Assembly: GCF_011753055.1 (NCBI RefSeq)
Contig: NZ_VWWJ01000004.1
Location: forward strand, 186,001 to 250,000
DNA: 64,000 bases
Origin: Burkholderia sp. Ax-1719
GTDB lineage: Bacteria > Pseudomonadota > Gammaproteobacteria > Burkholderiales > Burkholderiaceae
Reading direction: 5' to 3'
This document shows positions 42,919-51,878 of this stretch, one piece after another. A model generated the notes under the pieces. The model was not told the origin of the DNA. It made no database searches and saw only the letters and a program-made list of their open reading frames with translations. The position numbers were made by a program, and so were the translations under genes. Positions within the stretch are counted from its first letter, which is position 1. Each line of letters begins with the position of its first letter.

Positions 42919-43863
42919 ATGAAGAAGCGTTCTTTCGCCGCACTGGCGGCCAGCATGGTGATCGCCGCAGCCGCGGTTGACACTGTTGTCCTACCCACGC
43001 TTGCCCATGCGCAGGCAAGCGACACAAGCGCATCAAGCACGTCAGGCGCGCCCGCCGCAGCAGCCACGACGGATGCGGCCAGCAACGCGGCCACCCTTTC
43101 AGCGGCGCCCGCGCCCGCCTCGGCAGCGGATCAACCGCCGCCGGCGCCCGCTACGTCCGAGACCGTGAGCAACCCCTATGGACTCGGTGCGTTGTGGAAA
43201 AACGGCGACTTCGTTGCGCGCTTCGTGCTGCTGCTGCTCGTGATCATGTCGATGGGCAGCTGGTACATCATGGTCACCAAGTTCCTTGAGCAGGCCCGCG
43301 CGAATCGCCGCGCCAAATCGGCGGACGAGCAGATCTGGAGCGCGCCCACGCTGGCCGATGGCGCGAAGCAGCTTGAAGAGGCCTCGCCGTTCCGCTTTAT
43401 CGCCGAATCGGCCATCGAAGCGGGCGAGCATCACGACGATGCGCTGCTTGAAGCGGTCGATCGCAATACGTGGATCGACGTGTCGGTCGAGCGCTCGATC
43501 ACCAGCGTCTCCAATCGGCTGCAGGACGGCCTGGCGTTCCTCGGTACGGTGGGTTCCACTGCGCCGTTCGTCGGCCTGTTCGGCACGGTCTGGGGCATCT
43601 ATCACGCGCTGACGGCAATTGGTATCGCCGGGCAGGCCTCGATCGACAAGGTCGCGGGCCCGGTGGGCGAGGCGCTGATCATGACGGCAATCGGTCTGGC
43701 GGTCGCCGTGCCGGCGGTGCTCGGCTACAACTTCCTCGTGCGCCGTAACAAGGCCGTGATGGAACGCGTGCGCGCCTTCGGCGCCCAGTTGCATGCGGTG
43801 CTGCTCGCAGGCGGCAAACGCAACGTCCGTTCCGCGTCGCGCAATGTCGCGATGGCCGAATAA
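42919..43863 (+). CDS. exbB: ExbB/TolQ-type proton channel with extended N-terminus
   Basis: 314-residue MotA/TolQ/ExbB family protein. Unusually it opens with a signal-peptide-like segment (AALAASMVIAAAAVDTVVLPTLAHA) and a ~60-residue Ala/Pro/Thr-rich region before the first channel helix (FVARFVLLLLVIMSMGSWYIMVT). The conserved C-terminal helices are present (FLGTVGSTAPFVGLFGTVWGIYHALTAIG; VGEALIMTAIGLAVAVPAVLGYNFLVRRN). It forms the TonB motor with ExbD. The long periplasmic leader resembles ExbB variants of alpha- and betaproteobacterial TonB systems. Confidence 0.93.
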   Translation: MKKRSFAALAASMVIAAAAVDTVVLPTLAHAQASDTSASSTSGAPAAAATTDAASNAATLSAAPAPASAADQPPPAPATSETVSNPYGLGALWKNGDFVARFVLLLLVIMSMGSWYIMVTKFLEQARANRRAKSADEQIWSAPTLADGAKQLEEASPFRFIAESAIEAGEHHDDALLEAVDRNTWIDVSVERSITSVSNRLQDGLAFLGTVGSTAPFVGLFGTVWGIYHALTAIGIAGQASIDKVAGPVGEALIMTAIGLAVAVPAVLGYNFLVRRNKAVMERVRAFGAQLHAVLLAGGKRNVRSASRNVAMAE

Positions 43864-43883
43864 TCCAGCGAGCGAGATACGCC

Positions 43884-44309
43884 ATGGCCATGAGCGTGGG
43901 ACAGGAGGGCGGCGAGGACGAAGTCATCTCCGCCATCAATACGACGCCGCTCGTCGACGTGATGCTGGTTTTGCTGATCATTTTCCTGATCACGATTCCG
44001 GTGGTGACGCATACCGTGCCCGTGCAGTTGCCCAAGGAAACGGTGCAGCCGTTGCAGACGACGCCGAAAAGCGTCGAGATCGCCATCAACCGCGACGGCA
44101 ACTTCTTCTGGAACGAGGCGTTGGTCGATGCGCCCACGATGCTCGCGCGGCTGAAGTCGGTCTCGCAGCAGACGCCGCAGCCGGAGGTGCATGTCCGTGG
44201 CGATCAGGGCACGCGCTACGAGTTCATCGGTCGCGTCCTCACCGCGTGCGAGCGCGCGGGCATCGCCAAGGTGTCGTTCATCACCGAGCCGCCGCCGCGG
44301 GGTGGTTGA
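43884..44309 (+). CDS. exbD: ExbD/TolR-type protein 1
   Basis: 141-residue TonB motor subunit: short cytoplasmic N-terminus, one membrane helix with the essential aspartate in NTTPLVDVMLVLLIIFLIT (residues ~23-41), and a periplasmic TolR-like domain (VHVRGDQGTRYEFIGRVLTACERAGI). Starts 20 nt after exbB. A 105-nt gap separates it from the second ExbD. Confidence 0.93.
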   Translation: MAMSVGQEGGEDEVISAINTTPLVDVMLVLLIIFLITIPVVTHTVPVQLPKETVQPLQTTPKSVEIAINRDGNFFWNEALVDAPTMLARLKSVSQQTPQPEVHVRGDQGTRYEFIGRVLTACERAGIAKVSFITEPPPRGG

Positions 44310-44414
44310 TCGAGCGGCTGAGCGGACGTTTGAGCGCGGCAGCACCCCATGCGGGTGCGCTTCACAGAGTCAATGCAGTAGCTAGATGCCCGTTTTGCGG
44401 GGCAGGGGGAAGTC

Positions 44415-44843
44415 ATGGGTATGAACGTGTCTTCGGGCGGCGGTGGCGAGCCGGAGGTGATGGTGGACATCAACACTACGCCGCTCATCGACGTGATGCT
44501 GGTGCTGCTGATCATGCTGATCATCACCATTCCGATCCAGATGCATTCGATCAAGATGAATCTGCCGGTGGGCAATCCGCCGCCGCCGATCACGCAGCCG
44601 CAGATTGTGCAGATCGACATCGACTTCGACGGTACGACGACGTGGAACGGGCAGCCCGTGCCCACGCAGGCGGATCTGGAATCGCGGCTCTCGCAGGCGG
44701 CGGCGCAAGCCGACCAGCCTGAGATTCATCTACGGCCGAACCGGCTCGTGCCGTATCGCGACGTGGCTGCCGTGATGGCGGCGGCGCAGCGTGTGGGCGC
44801 GACGAAGATCGGTTTGATCGGCAATGAACAGTACATGCAGTGA
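44415..44843 (+). CDS. exbD: ExbD/TolR-type protein 2
   Basis: 142-residue paralogue of the preceding ExbD with the same plan: VDINTTPLIDVMLVLLIMLIIT containing the membrane aspartate, then a periplasmic domain (IHLRPNRLVPYRDVAAVMAAAQRVGATKIGLIGN). Tandem ExbD copies occur in TonB systems of Xanthomonas and relatives, where both may be needed for particular receptors. Its stop overlaps a possible GTG of the next gene. Confidence 0.93.
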   Translation: MGMNVSSGGGGEPEVMVDINTTPLIDVMLVLLIMLIITIPIQMHSIKMNLPVGNPPPPITQPQIVQIDIDFDGTTTWNGQPVPTQADLESRLSQAAAQADQPEIHLRPNRLVPYRDVAAVMAAAQRVGATKIGLIGNEQYMQ

Positions 44844-44851
44844 GGAATGAC

Positions 44852-46045
44852 GTGACGCGTATTGCACATCGATTCAGACTCGCAGTGTTGAGCGCGGCGC
44901 TTGGCGTGGCGCCATTCGCCGTCCACACGGCGCAGGCGCAGACGCTGCGTCCGGAAGTGGCGAAGCCGCTCAACGACGCCCAGACGCTCTACCGGGCGCA
45001 TCGTTATTCGGAGGCGCTCGCGAAGATTTCGCAGGCCGCCGCCGTGCCCAATCGCACCGACTATGAAACCGTCACCATCGAGGAGATGCGCGGGGCAACG
45101 GCGGCTGCCGCTGGCGATAACGCCACCGCTGAGCACGCGTACGAAACGCTGCTGGCAAGCGGTCAGGTGAAGGGCGAAGACGGCCAGCGCACGGCGGCGG
45201 CGCTTGCCGGGCTGTATTTTCAGCAAAAGGAATACGCAAAGGCGATCAGCGCAGCACAGCGCTATCAGAAGCTGGGCGGCGGCGACCCGCAGATGCAGAC
45301 CTTGCTGATCGAGTCGTACTACCTGTCGGGCGACAACGCGGGCGCACTTACGCTGCTCAAATCGAGCGTCGACGCGCAAACGCGCGCGGGCCACACGCCG
45401 GACGAAGCGCAACTGCAATTGCTGGGCACCGTCGCGCAGCGCGCCAACGATCCGGCCGCGTATCGCGGTGCGCTCGAAAGGCTGGTGGCCTTTCACCCAA
45501 AGCCTGAATACTGGACGGACCTGATTCACGCGATCCGCAGCAAGCCGGGCTATCTGTCCGCGCTCGACGTGGATGTCTATCGTCTGCGCCGCGCCGCCGG
45601 GTCGCTTGCGAGCGCGGACGACTACATGGAGATGACGCAGCTCGCAATCGTGTCCGGTTCGGTCGCCGAGGGCAAACAGATCGTCGATCAGGGCTTCTCC
45701 AGTGGTGTGCTGGGGCATGACGCGCAGGCCGATCGCGAGCGACGTTTGCAGGCGCTCGCCGCGAAGCGCGCAAGCGCGCCTGCCGATCCGCAGAATCCGG
45801 TCGCGCCGTTCGACGTCGGCTTCAATCAGGTGTTCGCGGGCCAGCAGCAGGCCGGCTTTGCCGCAATGGATGCCGCGCTGGCGAAGGGGGTGGATCATCC
45901 CGATATGGCGCGTTTGAGGCTGGGCGAGGCATATTACTTCGCTGGCCAGAAAGCGCGGGCGGTCGCGGCGTTCAAGTCCGTGAAGGGCACCGATGGCGCG
46001 GCGGATCTGGCGCAGCTCTGGTTGTTGATCGCAGCGAAATCCTGA
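44852..46045 (+). CDS. Exported TPR-repeat protein of the TonB system
   Basis: 397-residue periplasmic protein: signal peptide (LAVLSAALGVAPFAVHTAQAQ, ending about residue 30) followed by helical TPR-like repeats from ~residue 40 (LYRAHRYSEALAKISQAAAVP; LAGLYFQQKEYAKAISAAQRYQ; LIESYYLSGDNAGALTLLK; GEAYYFAGQKARAVAAFKSV). Such proteins often follow ExbD2 in this kind of TonB locus and may scaffold the motor or bind cargo. GTG at 44852 lies 7 nt after GTGAGGA; GTG at 44840, overlapping the exbD stop, is the alternative. Confidence 0.82.
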   Translation: MTRIAHRFRLAVLSAALGVAPFAVHTAQAQTLRPEVAKPLNDAQTLYRAHRYSEALAKISQAAAVPNRTDYETVTIEEMRGATAAAAGDNATAEHAYETLLASGQVKGEDGQRTAAALAGLYFQQKEYAKAISAAQRYQKLGGGDPQMQTLLIESYYLSGDNAGALTLLKSSVDAQTRAGHTPDEAQLQLLGTVAQRANDPAAYRGALERLVAFHPKPEYWTDLIHAIRSKPGYLSALDVDVYRLRRAAGSLASADDYMEMTQLAIVSGSVAEGKQIVDQGFSSGVLGHDAQADRERRLQALAAKRASAPADPQNPVAPFDVGFNQVFAGQQQAGFAAMDAALAKGVDHPDMARLRLGEAYYFAGQKARAVAAFKSVKGTDGAADLAQLWLLIAAKS

Positions 46046-46143
46046 TTGCCAGGCGGTGGCGCATTCAAACGAATGGAAATGAAAGCGTGGCTTTTTTAAG
46101 TCGCCAGCGGGAGGTGCTGCGCTAATAAAAAGTTGTTCTATCT

Positions 46144-46162
46144 AATCAAACAATTTTTGATT
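46144..46162. promoter_or_regulatory. Palindrome in front of the first XRE-cupin gene
   Basis: AATCAAA-CAATT-TTTGATT is a perfect 7+7 inverted repeat ending 16 nt before the start codon, in a locally AT-rich stretch. An autoregulatory operator for the XRE-cupin protein is likely. Confidence 0.55.
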
Positions 46163-46178
46163 GCTATTTTGTCTTGCT

Positions 46179-46754
46179 ATGGTTTCATCACTGAACGACA
46201 AGGCATACGTTGCAGCCATTACCGGCCGCCGCATTCGCACCCTGCGCCAGCGGCTCAGACTCACTCTGGATGAAACCGCGGCACAGGCGGGTATTTCGAA
46301 GCCTTATCTCTCGCAGGTGGAACGCGGTCACGCCACGCCGTCGCTGCGTGCGTTGATTGGCATTGCGCGGGCGCTCGGTGTGGCCTTGCAGTACTTCATC
46401 GAGACGCCGGGCGAGGCGCAGATCGTACGACGCGCTGAGCGCATGACATTCAAGGGTTTCAGCGGTTCGCAGAATCAGTACGGTTATCTGACGAAACCGG
46501 ACGGCAATCTCAGTCTGGAAGCGCAGCTCGTGAAAATCCCGGCGGGCGCGCAGCATTTCGAAGTCGCCGCGCAGTCGGCGGAAGAGTTCATGTACGTGCT
46601 GAGCGGCGAAGTGTCGTTGACGCTCGAGGACAACACCTTCGTCCTGCGAGCCGGCGATACGGCGCATTTCGAATCGGCCGCGCCGCATGGCTGGGCCAAT
46701 CCAACGGATACGGAAAGCGTATTCGTGTGGGTGGGAACGCCAAAGCTGATCTAA
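46179..46754 (+). CDS. XRE-cupin transcriptional regulator 1
   Basis: 191-residue protein with an N-terminal lambda-repressor-like HTH (IRTLRQRLRLTLDETAAQAGISKPYLSQVERGHATPSLRALIGIARALG, residues ~18-68) and a C-terminal cupin-2 barrel (AQHFEVAAQSAEEFMYVLSGEVSLTLEDNTFVLRAGDTAHFESAAPHGW). PuuR-like architecture: the cupin senses a small ligand. It stands between the TonB motor genes and the receptor, and is paralogous to the regulator at 62852 that closes the region, so both probably control the uptake block. Confidence 0.92.
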   Translation: MVSSLNDKAYVAAITGRRIRTLRQRLRLTLDETAAQAGISKPYLSQVERGHATPSLRALIGIARALGVALQYFIETPGEAQIVRRAERMTFKGFSGSQNQYGYLTKPDGNLSLEAQLVKIPAGAQHFEVAAQSAEEFMYVLSGEVSLTLEDNTFVLRAGDTAHFESAAPHGWANPTDTESVFVWVGTPKLI

Positions 46755-47132
46755 CAGTGGTTGTTGCAGTTGGAGCGGATAAACCGCCGCTTCATTGAAA
46801 TAAAAACATTAGCAGTGCATAGGTTAAAGAGACTTCATCCGCGCGATTCAGGAAGGCAACAGGGCGACGCAACAGGGGCGTCGCGCGGAACGAAGGCGCC
46901 CGCAATGCTGTTCGAACCATCGATTGCATGGCGCATACGCTGTGGTAGCCGTTAGTAGTCCGATTTTAAAAGTGTAATTTGAGCGGATCGTCCTGACAGG
47001 CTTGACCGCGCAGTCAGGACGATTCACGCAATGGGGCGCGACGCGACAGCGTCGTCTATCGATGGCGAGGTTCATAAGACTTCGCTCCGCATGACGCAAG
47101 TGGGCGTGACTGACGAGTGAGAAGGGGAAAAC
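46755..47132. promoter_or_regulatory. Leader/promoter region of the receptor operon
   Basis: 378 bp without a supported gene. It contains the 11-bp inverted repeat at 46987-47023 and an AT-rich segment near 46955-46980 (TTTTAAAAGTGTAATTTG) suitable for a promoter. Confidence 0.55.
46987..47023 (+). promoter_or_regulatory. Hairpin in the receptor leader
   Basis: ATCGTCCTGAC (46987-46997) and GTCAGGACGAT (47013-47023) are a perfect 11-bp inverted repeat with a 15-nt loop, 109 nt upstream of the receptor start. No T tract follows, so it is likelier an operator or mRNA structural element than a terminator. Confidence 0.55.
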
Positions 47133-49823
47133 GTGAAACAGAGGGTTTTGGCGCTAGCCATCAAAAGGATAATCTGGGCGGAACTCGCACTATCGGCGGC
47201 TATCGCGGCGCCCGTGTTTGCGCAAAGCCAGCCTGCCGCAGCGGGCGGCGCAACGGCGGCTGCACCGGTGGACGCCTCGGACGCCGCAGCAGCATCGTCC
47301 ACGTCGGCCAAGGCAAATGGCCAGAACGTGGCGCAGCTCAAGAAGTTCGAAGTCACTGGGTCGCTGATTCGCCAGTCCGACAAGACCGGTTTCCAGCAGG
47401 TGCAGACGATCACGCCGCAGCAGATCCAGAACTCCGGCGCGACAAGCGTCTCGGACTATATGCGCACGATCTCGGCGAACTCGGCCAATAGCTGGGGCGA
47501 GTCGAACGACGACAGCTTCGCGGCGGGCGGCGCGGGCATCGCGCTGCGCGGCCTGAGCGAAAAATACACGCTGGTGCTGATCGATGGTCAGCGCGTCGCG
47601 CCATATGGCTTCGCCGTGAATGGCACCGACACCTTCTTCGACCTGAACGCCATTCCTCTGAACGCGGTCGAGCGCATCGAAGTGGTCAAGACCGGCGCGG
47701 TTTCGCAGTACGGCTCGGACGCCATTGCCGGCGTGGTTAACATCATCACGAAACACGATTTTCAGGGCCTGCAGCTGGACGGCAGCTACGGCGGCGCGAC
47801 GCAAGGCGGCGCGGGCACGACCAAGTTCGGCATTCTTGGCGGCTTCGGCAATCTCACGAGCGACCGCTTCAACGTGACGGCCACGGCGAGCTACTACAAG
47901 TCGAATGGCTTCACGCTGGCGGATCGCGATACCACCGAAAACCAGGACTTCAGCAACAAGGGCTATGGCGGTTCGGTGATGTCGCCATCGTACTGGCTCA
48001 ATCCGACCACCGGTCTCGCCCAGGCGCTGGGCCCCTGCCTGGGTACGGTCCAGCCGTTCAGCGGCAACGTCATTGCAACCAGCACGGGCGCGGCCTCGGG
48101 CGGCACCGTCTGCGGCCACAACACCGCGGAATCGGCCTCGATCGACCCGTGGACCGAGCGCTGGAACGCAAAGGTTCACGCCGACTTCAAGGTCAACGAC
48201 AACACGACCGCATGGGCCGACCTCTGGGAAAGCAACATCAAGACGGTCACCAACAACTTCGCCTCCTATCTCGGCAACAAGACCGTCTACAACCCGGCGA
48301 CTGGCACGCTTTCCGCGTGGCAGGCCATCGTGCCGGCCAGCAACCCGTATAACCCGTACGGCACCGATGCGACGCTGTTCACGTGGCTGCCCAACACGGT
48401 GTCCGACACCACCGAAGCGAACTTCTATCGCGCGGCGATGGGCATCAAGGGCAACTTCTCGCTCTCGAAGCAGGACTGGGACTGGGCGTTGTCGTATGGT
48501 CATTCTCAAAGCACGGTGACCAACACGACGACCGGGCAGCTCAGCGTTGCTGGCGTGGAGTCGATGCTGGCGAACGGCACCTATGACTTCGCGAATCCCG
48601 CCGCGACGCCGAATGGCCTCAATGGCGTATTCACCGACACGAACAACATCGCAGTGTCGAAGCTCGATGTCGTCGATGCCACGCTGTCCACACCGAATCT
48701 GTTCCACATTCCGACCGGCGACGTGGGCCTCGGTCTTGGCAGCCAGTTCACGCACCAGAGCGAACGCATTGCTCAGGGCGCGAATACGAACGACGGCTCG
48801 GTGCTCAATCCGACGCTGCAATCCGTCAACGGCGAGCGCAACGTCGCGGCGGTGTATTACCAGGTTGACATTCCGCTGTGGCAAAAGATGCTGACCTTCA
48901 GCCAGTCGGGCCGCTACGACCATTACAGCGATTTTGGCGGTGCTTTCTCGCCGCGCTTCGCGCTGCGCTTCCAGCCGATCCAGCAACTGACGATGTACGG
49001 GTCGTTCAATCGCGGTTTCCGCGCACCGACCTTCGTCGAGAATACCAACTCGACGAGTACCGGCATCTCGCCAGTGGGCCCCAACGGCGCGGACGAAACG
49101 GTTGTGACGACCGGCAACACCAGCTTGCAGCCTGAACGCACGAAGAACTACAACATCGGCTTCCAGCTTTCGCCGGCGCGCGGCACCGATATTGGCTTCG
49201 ACTTCTACAAGATCCATGTGGATCACGCAATTGGCGCGGTGGTCGATACTGCCAAGACGGTCTACAACCCGGACGGTTCGATTGCCTACATGGTCGAACC
49301 GTATCAAAACCTCGGCTCGTTCGACACCTCGGGCTTCGAAACGACCTTCAGCCAGTCGGTCAACACGCAGATCGGCCGCTTCACGCTGTCGGCGGACTGG
49401 GCCTATGTGTGGCACTTCAAGATGGACGGCATCGGCTCCGAGACCGGTACGGTCGACGGCGCGGGCAACGACTCGACGCTCGCCCAGCCGTTTGGCGGTT
49501 CGTTCCCGCGCTGGAAGGGTACGACCGACCTGTCGTGGAACTGGCACAAGTGGAATGGCACGCTCGAATGGCAATATGTCGGGCCGTATTCGGATGCGCT
49601 TGGCCTGAACTATTCGACGGCCTCGTATAGCCAGTTCAACCTGAACGTCGCATACTCGGGCTTCAAGCACTGGACCATCTACGGCGGCATCAACAACATC
49701 TTCAACAAGGCGCCTCCGTACGATCCGCTCTGGCTGGGCGCAATCGACCAGACCGGTTACGACCAGTCGCTCTACAACTACATCGGCCGTTATATCCAGA
49801 TCGGCGCGACGTACAAGTTCTAA
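47133..49823 (+). CDS. TonB-dependent outer-membrane receptor
   Basis: 896-residue outer-membrane transporter. Signal peptide to about residue 30 (IAAPVFAQ), then an Ala-rich linker, a TonB-box-like LKKFEVTGSLI (residues ~71-81) and a plug domain (TPQQIQNSGATSVSDYMRTISAN, GIALRGLSEKYTLVLIDGQR, NAVERIEVVKTGAVSQYGSDAIAGVVNIITK). The rest is a 22-strand barrel with SGRYDHYSDFGGAFSPRFALR and a C-terminal YIQIGATYKF. The plug opening resembles receptors for oligopeptide- or carbohydrate-like cargo rather than classical siderophore receptors. Start GTG 47133 behind GAAGGGGAA. It heads the downstream peptide-import genes. Confidence 0.94.
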   Translation: MKQRVLALAIKRIIWAELALSAAIAAPVFAQSQPAAAGGATAAAPVDASDAAAASSTSAKANGQNVAQLKKFEVTGSLIRQSDKTGFQQVQTITPQQIQNSGATSVSDYMRTISANSANSWGESNDDSFAAGGAGIALRGLSEKYTLVLIDGQRVAPYGFAVNGTDTFFDLNAIPLNAVERIEVVKTGAVSQYGSDAIAGVVNIITKHDFQGLQLDGSYGGATQGGAGTTKFGILGGFGNLTSDRFNVTATASYYKSNGFTLADRDTTENQDFSNKGYGGSVMSPSYWLNPTTGLAQALGPCLGTVQPFSGNVIATSTGAASGGTVCGHNTAESASIDPWTERWNAKVHADFKVNDNTTAWADLWESNIKTVTNNFASYLGNKTVYNPATGTLSAWQAIVPASNPYNPYGTDATLFTWLPNTVSDTTEANFYRAAMGIKGNFSLSKQDWDWALSYGHSQSTVTNTTTGQLSVAGVESMLANGTYDFANPAATPNGLNGVFTDTNNIAVSKLDVVDATLSTPNLFHIPTGDVGLGLGSQFTHQSERIAQGANTNDGSVLNPTLQSVNGERNVAAVYYQVDIPLWQKMLTFSQSGRYDHYSDFGGAFSPRFALRFQPIQQLTMYGSFNRGFRAPTFVENTNSTSTGISPVGPNGADETVVTTGNTSLQPERTKNYNIGFQLSPARGTDIGFDFYKIHVDHAIGAVVDTAKTVYNPDGSIAYMVEPYQNLGSFDTSGFETTFSQSVNTQIGRFTLSADWAYVWHFKMDGIGSETGTVDGAGNDSTLAQPFGGSFPRWKGTTDLSWNWHKWNGTLEWQYVGPYSDALGLNYSTASYSQFNLNVAYSGFKHWTIYGGINNIFNKAPPYDPLWLGAIDQTGYDQSLYNYIGRYIQIGATYKF

Positions 49824-49856
49824 AAGTAGCAGCAGACGTGGTAGCAGGGCAGTAGC

Positions 49857-49874
49857 GGGCCGGGCAACCGGCCC
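49857..49874 (+). terminator. Intercistronic hairpin after the receptor
   Basis: GGGCCGG-GCAA-CCGGCCC, a 7-bp GC stem with a GCAA tetraloop, then TGTCCTTACC. It lies between the receptor and the binding-protein gene and may attenuate transcription or protect the receptor mRNA end, letting the receptor exceed the ABC genes in amount. Confidence 0.5.
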
Positions 49875-49968
49875 TGTCCTTACCAGGGACGCACCGAAGG
49901 CCGCGGCGCGAAGCTGTCCTCGCGTCGCGCGCCCCCAAACGCAAACCATGCGGACCGAAAGACCGAAG

Positions 49969-51870
49969 ATGAGACTCACGAACTGTGCACGCGCCGTGAC
50001 AGCGGCGTGCGCGTTTGCAGCGGCGTTCGTGCCCGCGCTGATACCGGCGGCGCAGGCGGCCACGGCGATCGCGCAGTACGATGCGCCGAAGTATCCGCCC
50101 GATTTCACCCATTTCGATTACGCCGATCCCGGTGCGCCCACCGACGGCAGCCTGAGCTTCCAGAATTTCAACGAGGCGCAGAGCTACGACTCGCTCAATC
50201 CGTTCCTCGTGCGCGGCGCGCCCGCGCCGGACATCCAGAGCCTGATGTTCGATACGCTGATGCAGCGCAGCTGGGACGAACTCGCCTCCGAATATCCGCT
50301 GATCGCGCAAAGCGTGGACGTCGCGCCCGATCTCAGCTCGGCGACCTTTCATATCGATCCGCGTGCGCGCTTTTCCAACGGCGATCCCATCACCGCAGCG
50401 GACGTCAAATATTCTTTCGATATCCTGACGAGTCCGCAGGCGTCACCGTTATTCAACGCGCAGTTTTCGGTGATCAAGCGCGCCGTGGTGGTCGACGCAA
50501 AAACCGTGCGCTTCGAATTCCGCCGCGCCGAACGCGACGCGCCGCTGATTGCGGGCGATTTGCCGATCTTCTCGCCAAAGTGGGCGAAGAGAGCCGACGG
50601 CACCACGATTCCCTTCGATCAGCTCTCGAATGTGCCGCCGATCGCGAGCGGCGCGTATCTGATCGAATCGCGCAAGAACGACAAGCAGATCGTCTACCGC
50701 CGCAACCCGCAATACTGGGCCGCGGATCTACCCACGCGGCGCGGCATGTTTCGCTTCCAGCGCATCGTCTTCAATCTGTACGTCGATCAATATACGATGC
50801 TCGAAGCCTTCAAGGCGGGCGACGCCGACGTGCGGGTCGAATACAGCGCGACGCAGTGGGCGCGCAAGTATGTGGGCAAGAATTTCAAGAACGGTATGCT
50901 GGAGAAGCGGGATTTCGCCATCAGTCCCGCGCAGTTCCAGGGCATGCTTATCAACACGCGTAAGGACCGCTTCACGGATGTGCGCGTGCGCCATGCGCTT
51001 TCGCTCGCGTTCGACTACGACTGGATGAACCGCATGATGTTCTACGGTCAGTACACGCGCCTGAAGAGTTATTTCGACGTGAGTCCGTTCGCGGCCAAGG
51101 GCATGCCTTCGCCGCCGGAGCTGGCGCTGCTCGAACCGTATCGCGCGAGCCTGCCGCCCGAGGTATTCGGCCCGATGATCCAGTTGCCGAATACGCTGCC
51201 GCCCAATTCGCTGCGCGGCAATCTGCGCGAAGCGCGCGATCTGCTTGCGCAGGCCGGCTGGCACTATCGCGACGGCGTATTGCGCAATGACGCTGGTGAA
51301 GCGTTCACCATCGAGATCATCGACGATCAGCCCGGCATGGACCGCCTGATCCTGCCGTACACGCAGGCGCTCGGCATGCTCGGCATCCAGGCGCATCTGC
51401 ACGAGATCGACAGTGCGCTCTATCAGAAGCGGCTCGACAATTTCGATTACGACATGACTACCTATATTTACGCGCCCACCACGATCCCGGGCGCGGAACT
51501 GTTGCGTCGTTTCGGCAGTGCGGCGGCCAGCCAGGTGGGCTCGGAAAACTATCCAGGCGTGCGCATGCCAGCGGTCGACAAACTGGTAGACGCCGTGCAG
51601 AAAGCCGACACGCTAGCGGATCTCGAAACCGCTACACGTGCGCTCGATCGCGTGCTGATGAACGAGTATTTCCTCGTGCCCGAGTATTACGCGCCCAACG
51701 AGCGTATTGCCTTCAAGACCACGATCGGCCGCCCGAAGATCGACCCGGTGACCTACGTGCCCGAAGAGTGGGCGATCGATTACTGGTTCCGCAAGCCTGG
51801 TGCGCCCGATCCCGCGCGCAACGGTGCGCAAGACGCACACGCTACACAAGCGGCCGTGGCCGCACAGTAA
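49969..51870 (+). CDS. yejA: YejA-type periplasmic peptide-binding protein
   Basis: 633-residue SBP_bac_5 protein with signal peptide (LTNCARAVTAACAFAAAFVPALIPAAQA). Mature start YDAPKYPPDFTHFDYADPGAP and AQSYDSLNPFLVRGAPAP match the YejA subgroup that binds oligopeptides; in E. coli the YejABEF system also imports microcin C. Length is close to YejA (about 600). ATG at 49969; an in-frame ATG at 49948 adds a short charged leader and is less likely. The 145-nt gap from the receptor contains a hairpin. Confidence 0.9.
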   Translation: MRLTNCARAVTAACAFAAAFVPALIPAAQAATAIAQYDAPKYPPDFTHFDYADPGAPTDGSLSFQNFNEAQSYDSLNPFLVRGAPAPDIQSLMFDTLMQRSWDELASEYPLIAQSVDVAPDLSSATFHIDPRARFSNGDPITAADVKYSFDILTSPQASPLFNAQFSVIKRAVVVDAKTVRFEFRRAERDAPLIAGDLPIFSPKWAKRADGTTIPFDQLSNVPPIASGAYLIESRKNDKQIVYRRNPQYWAADLPTRRGMFRFQRIVFNLYVDQYTMLEAFKAGDADVRVEYSATQWARKYVGKNFKNGMLEKRDFAISPAQFQGMLINTRKDRFTDVRVRHALSLAFDYDWMNRMMFYGQYTRLKSYFDVSPFAAKGMPSPPELALLEPYRASLPPEVFGPMIQLPNTLPPNSLRGNLREARDLLAQAGWHYRDGVLRNDAGEAFTIEIIDDQPGMDRLILPYTQALGMLGIQAHLHEIDSALYQKRLDNFDYDMTTYIYAPTTIPGAELLRRFGSAAASQVGSENYPGVRMPAVDKLVDAVQKADTLADLETATRALDRVLMNEYFLVPEYYAPNERIAFKTTIGRPKIDPVTYVPEEWAIDYWFRKPGAPDPARNGAQDAHATQAAVAAQ

Positions 51871-51878
51871 GGAGCAAC

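Noticed and set aside
47190..50108. 972-codon open frame antisense to the receptor
   Set aside because: Arg/Val-rich translation with no family pattern; mirror-frame artefact of GC-rich codon bias over a clear TonB-dependent receptor.
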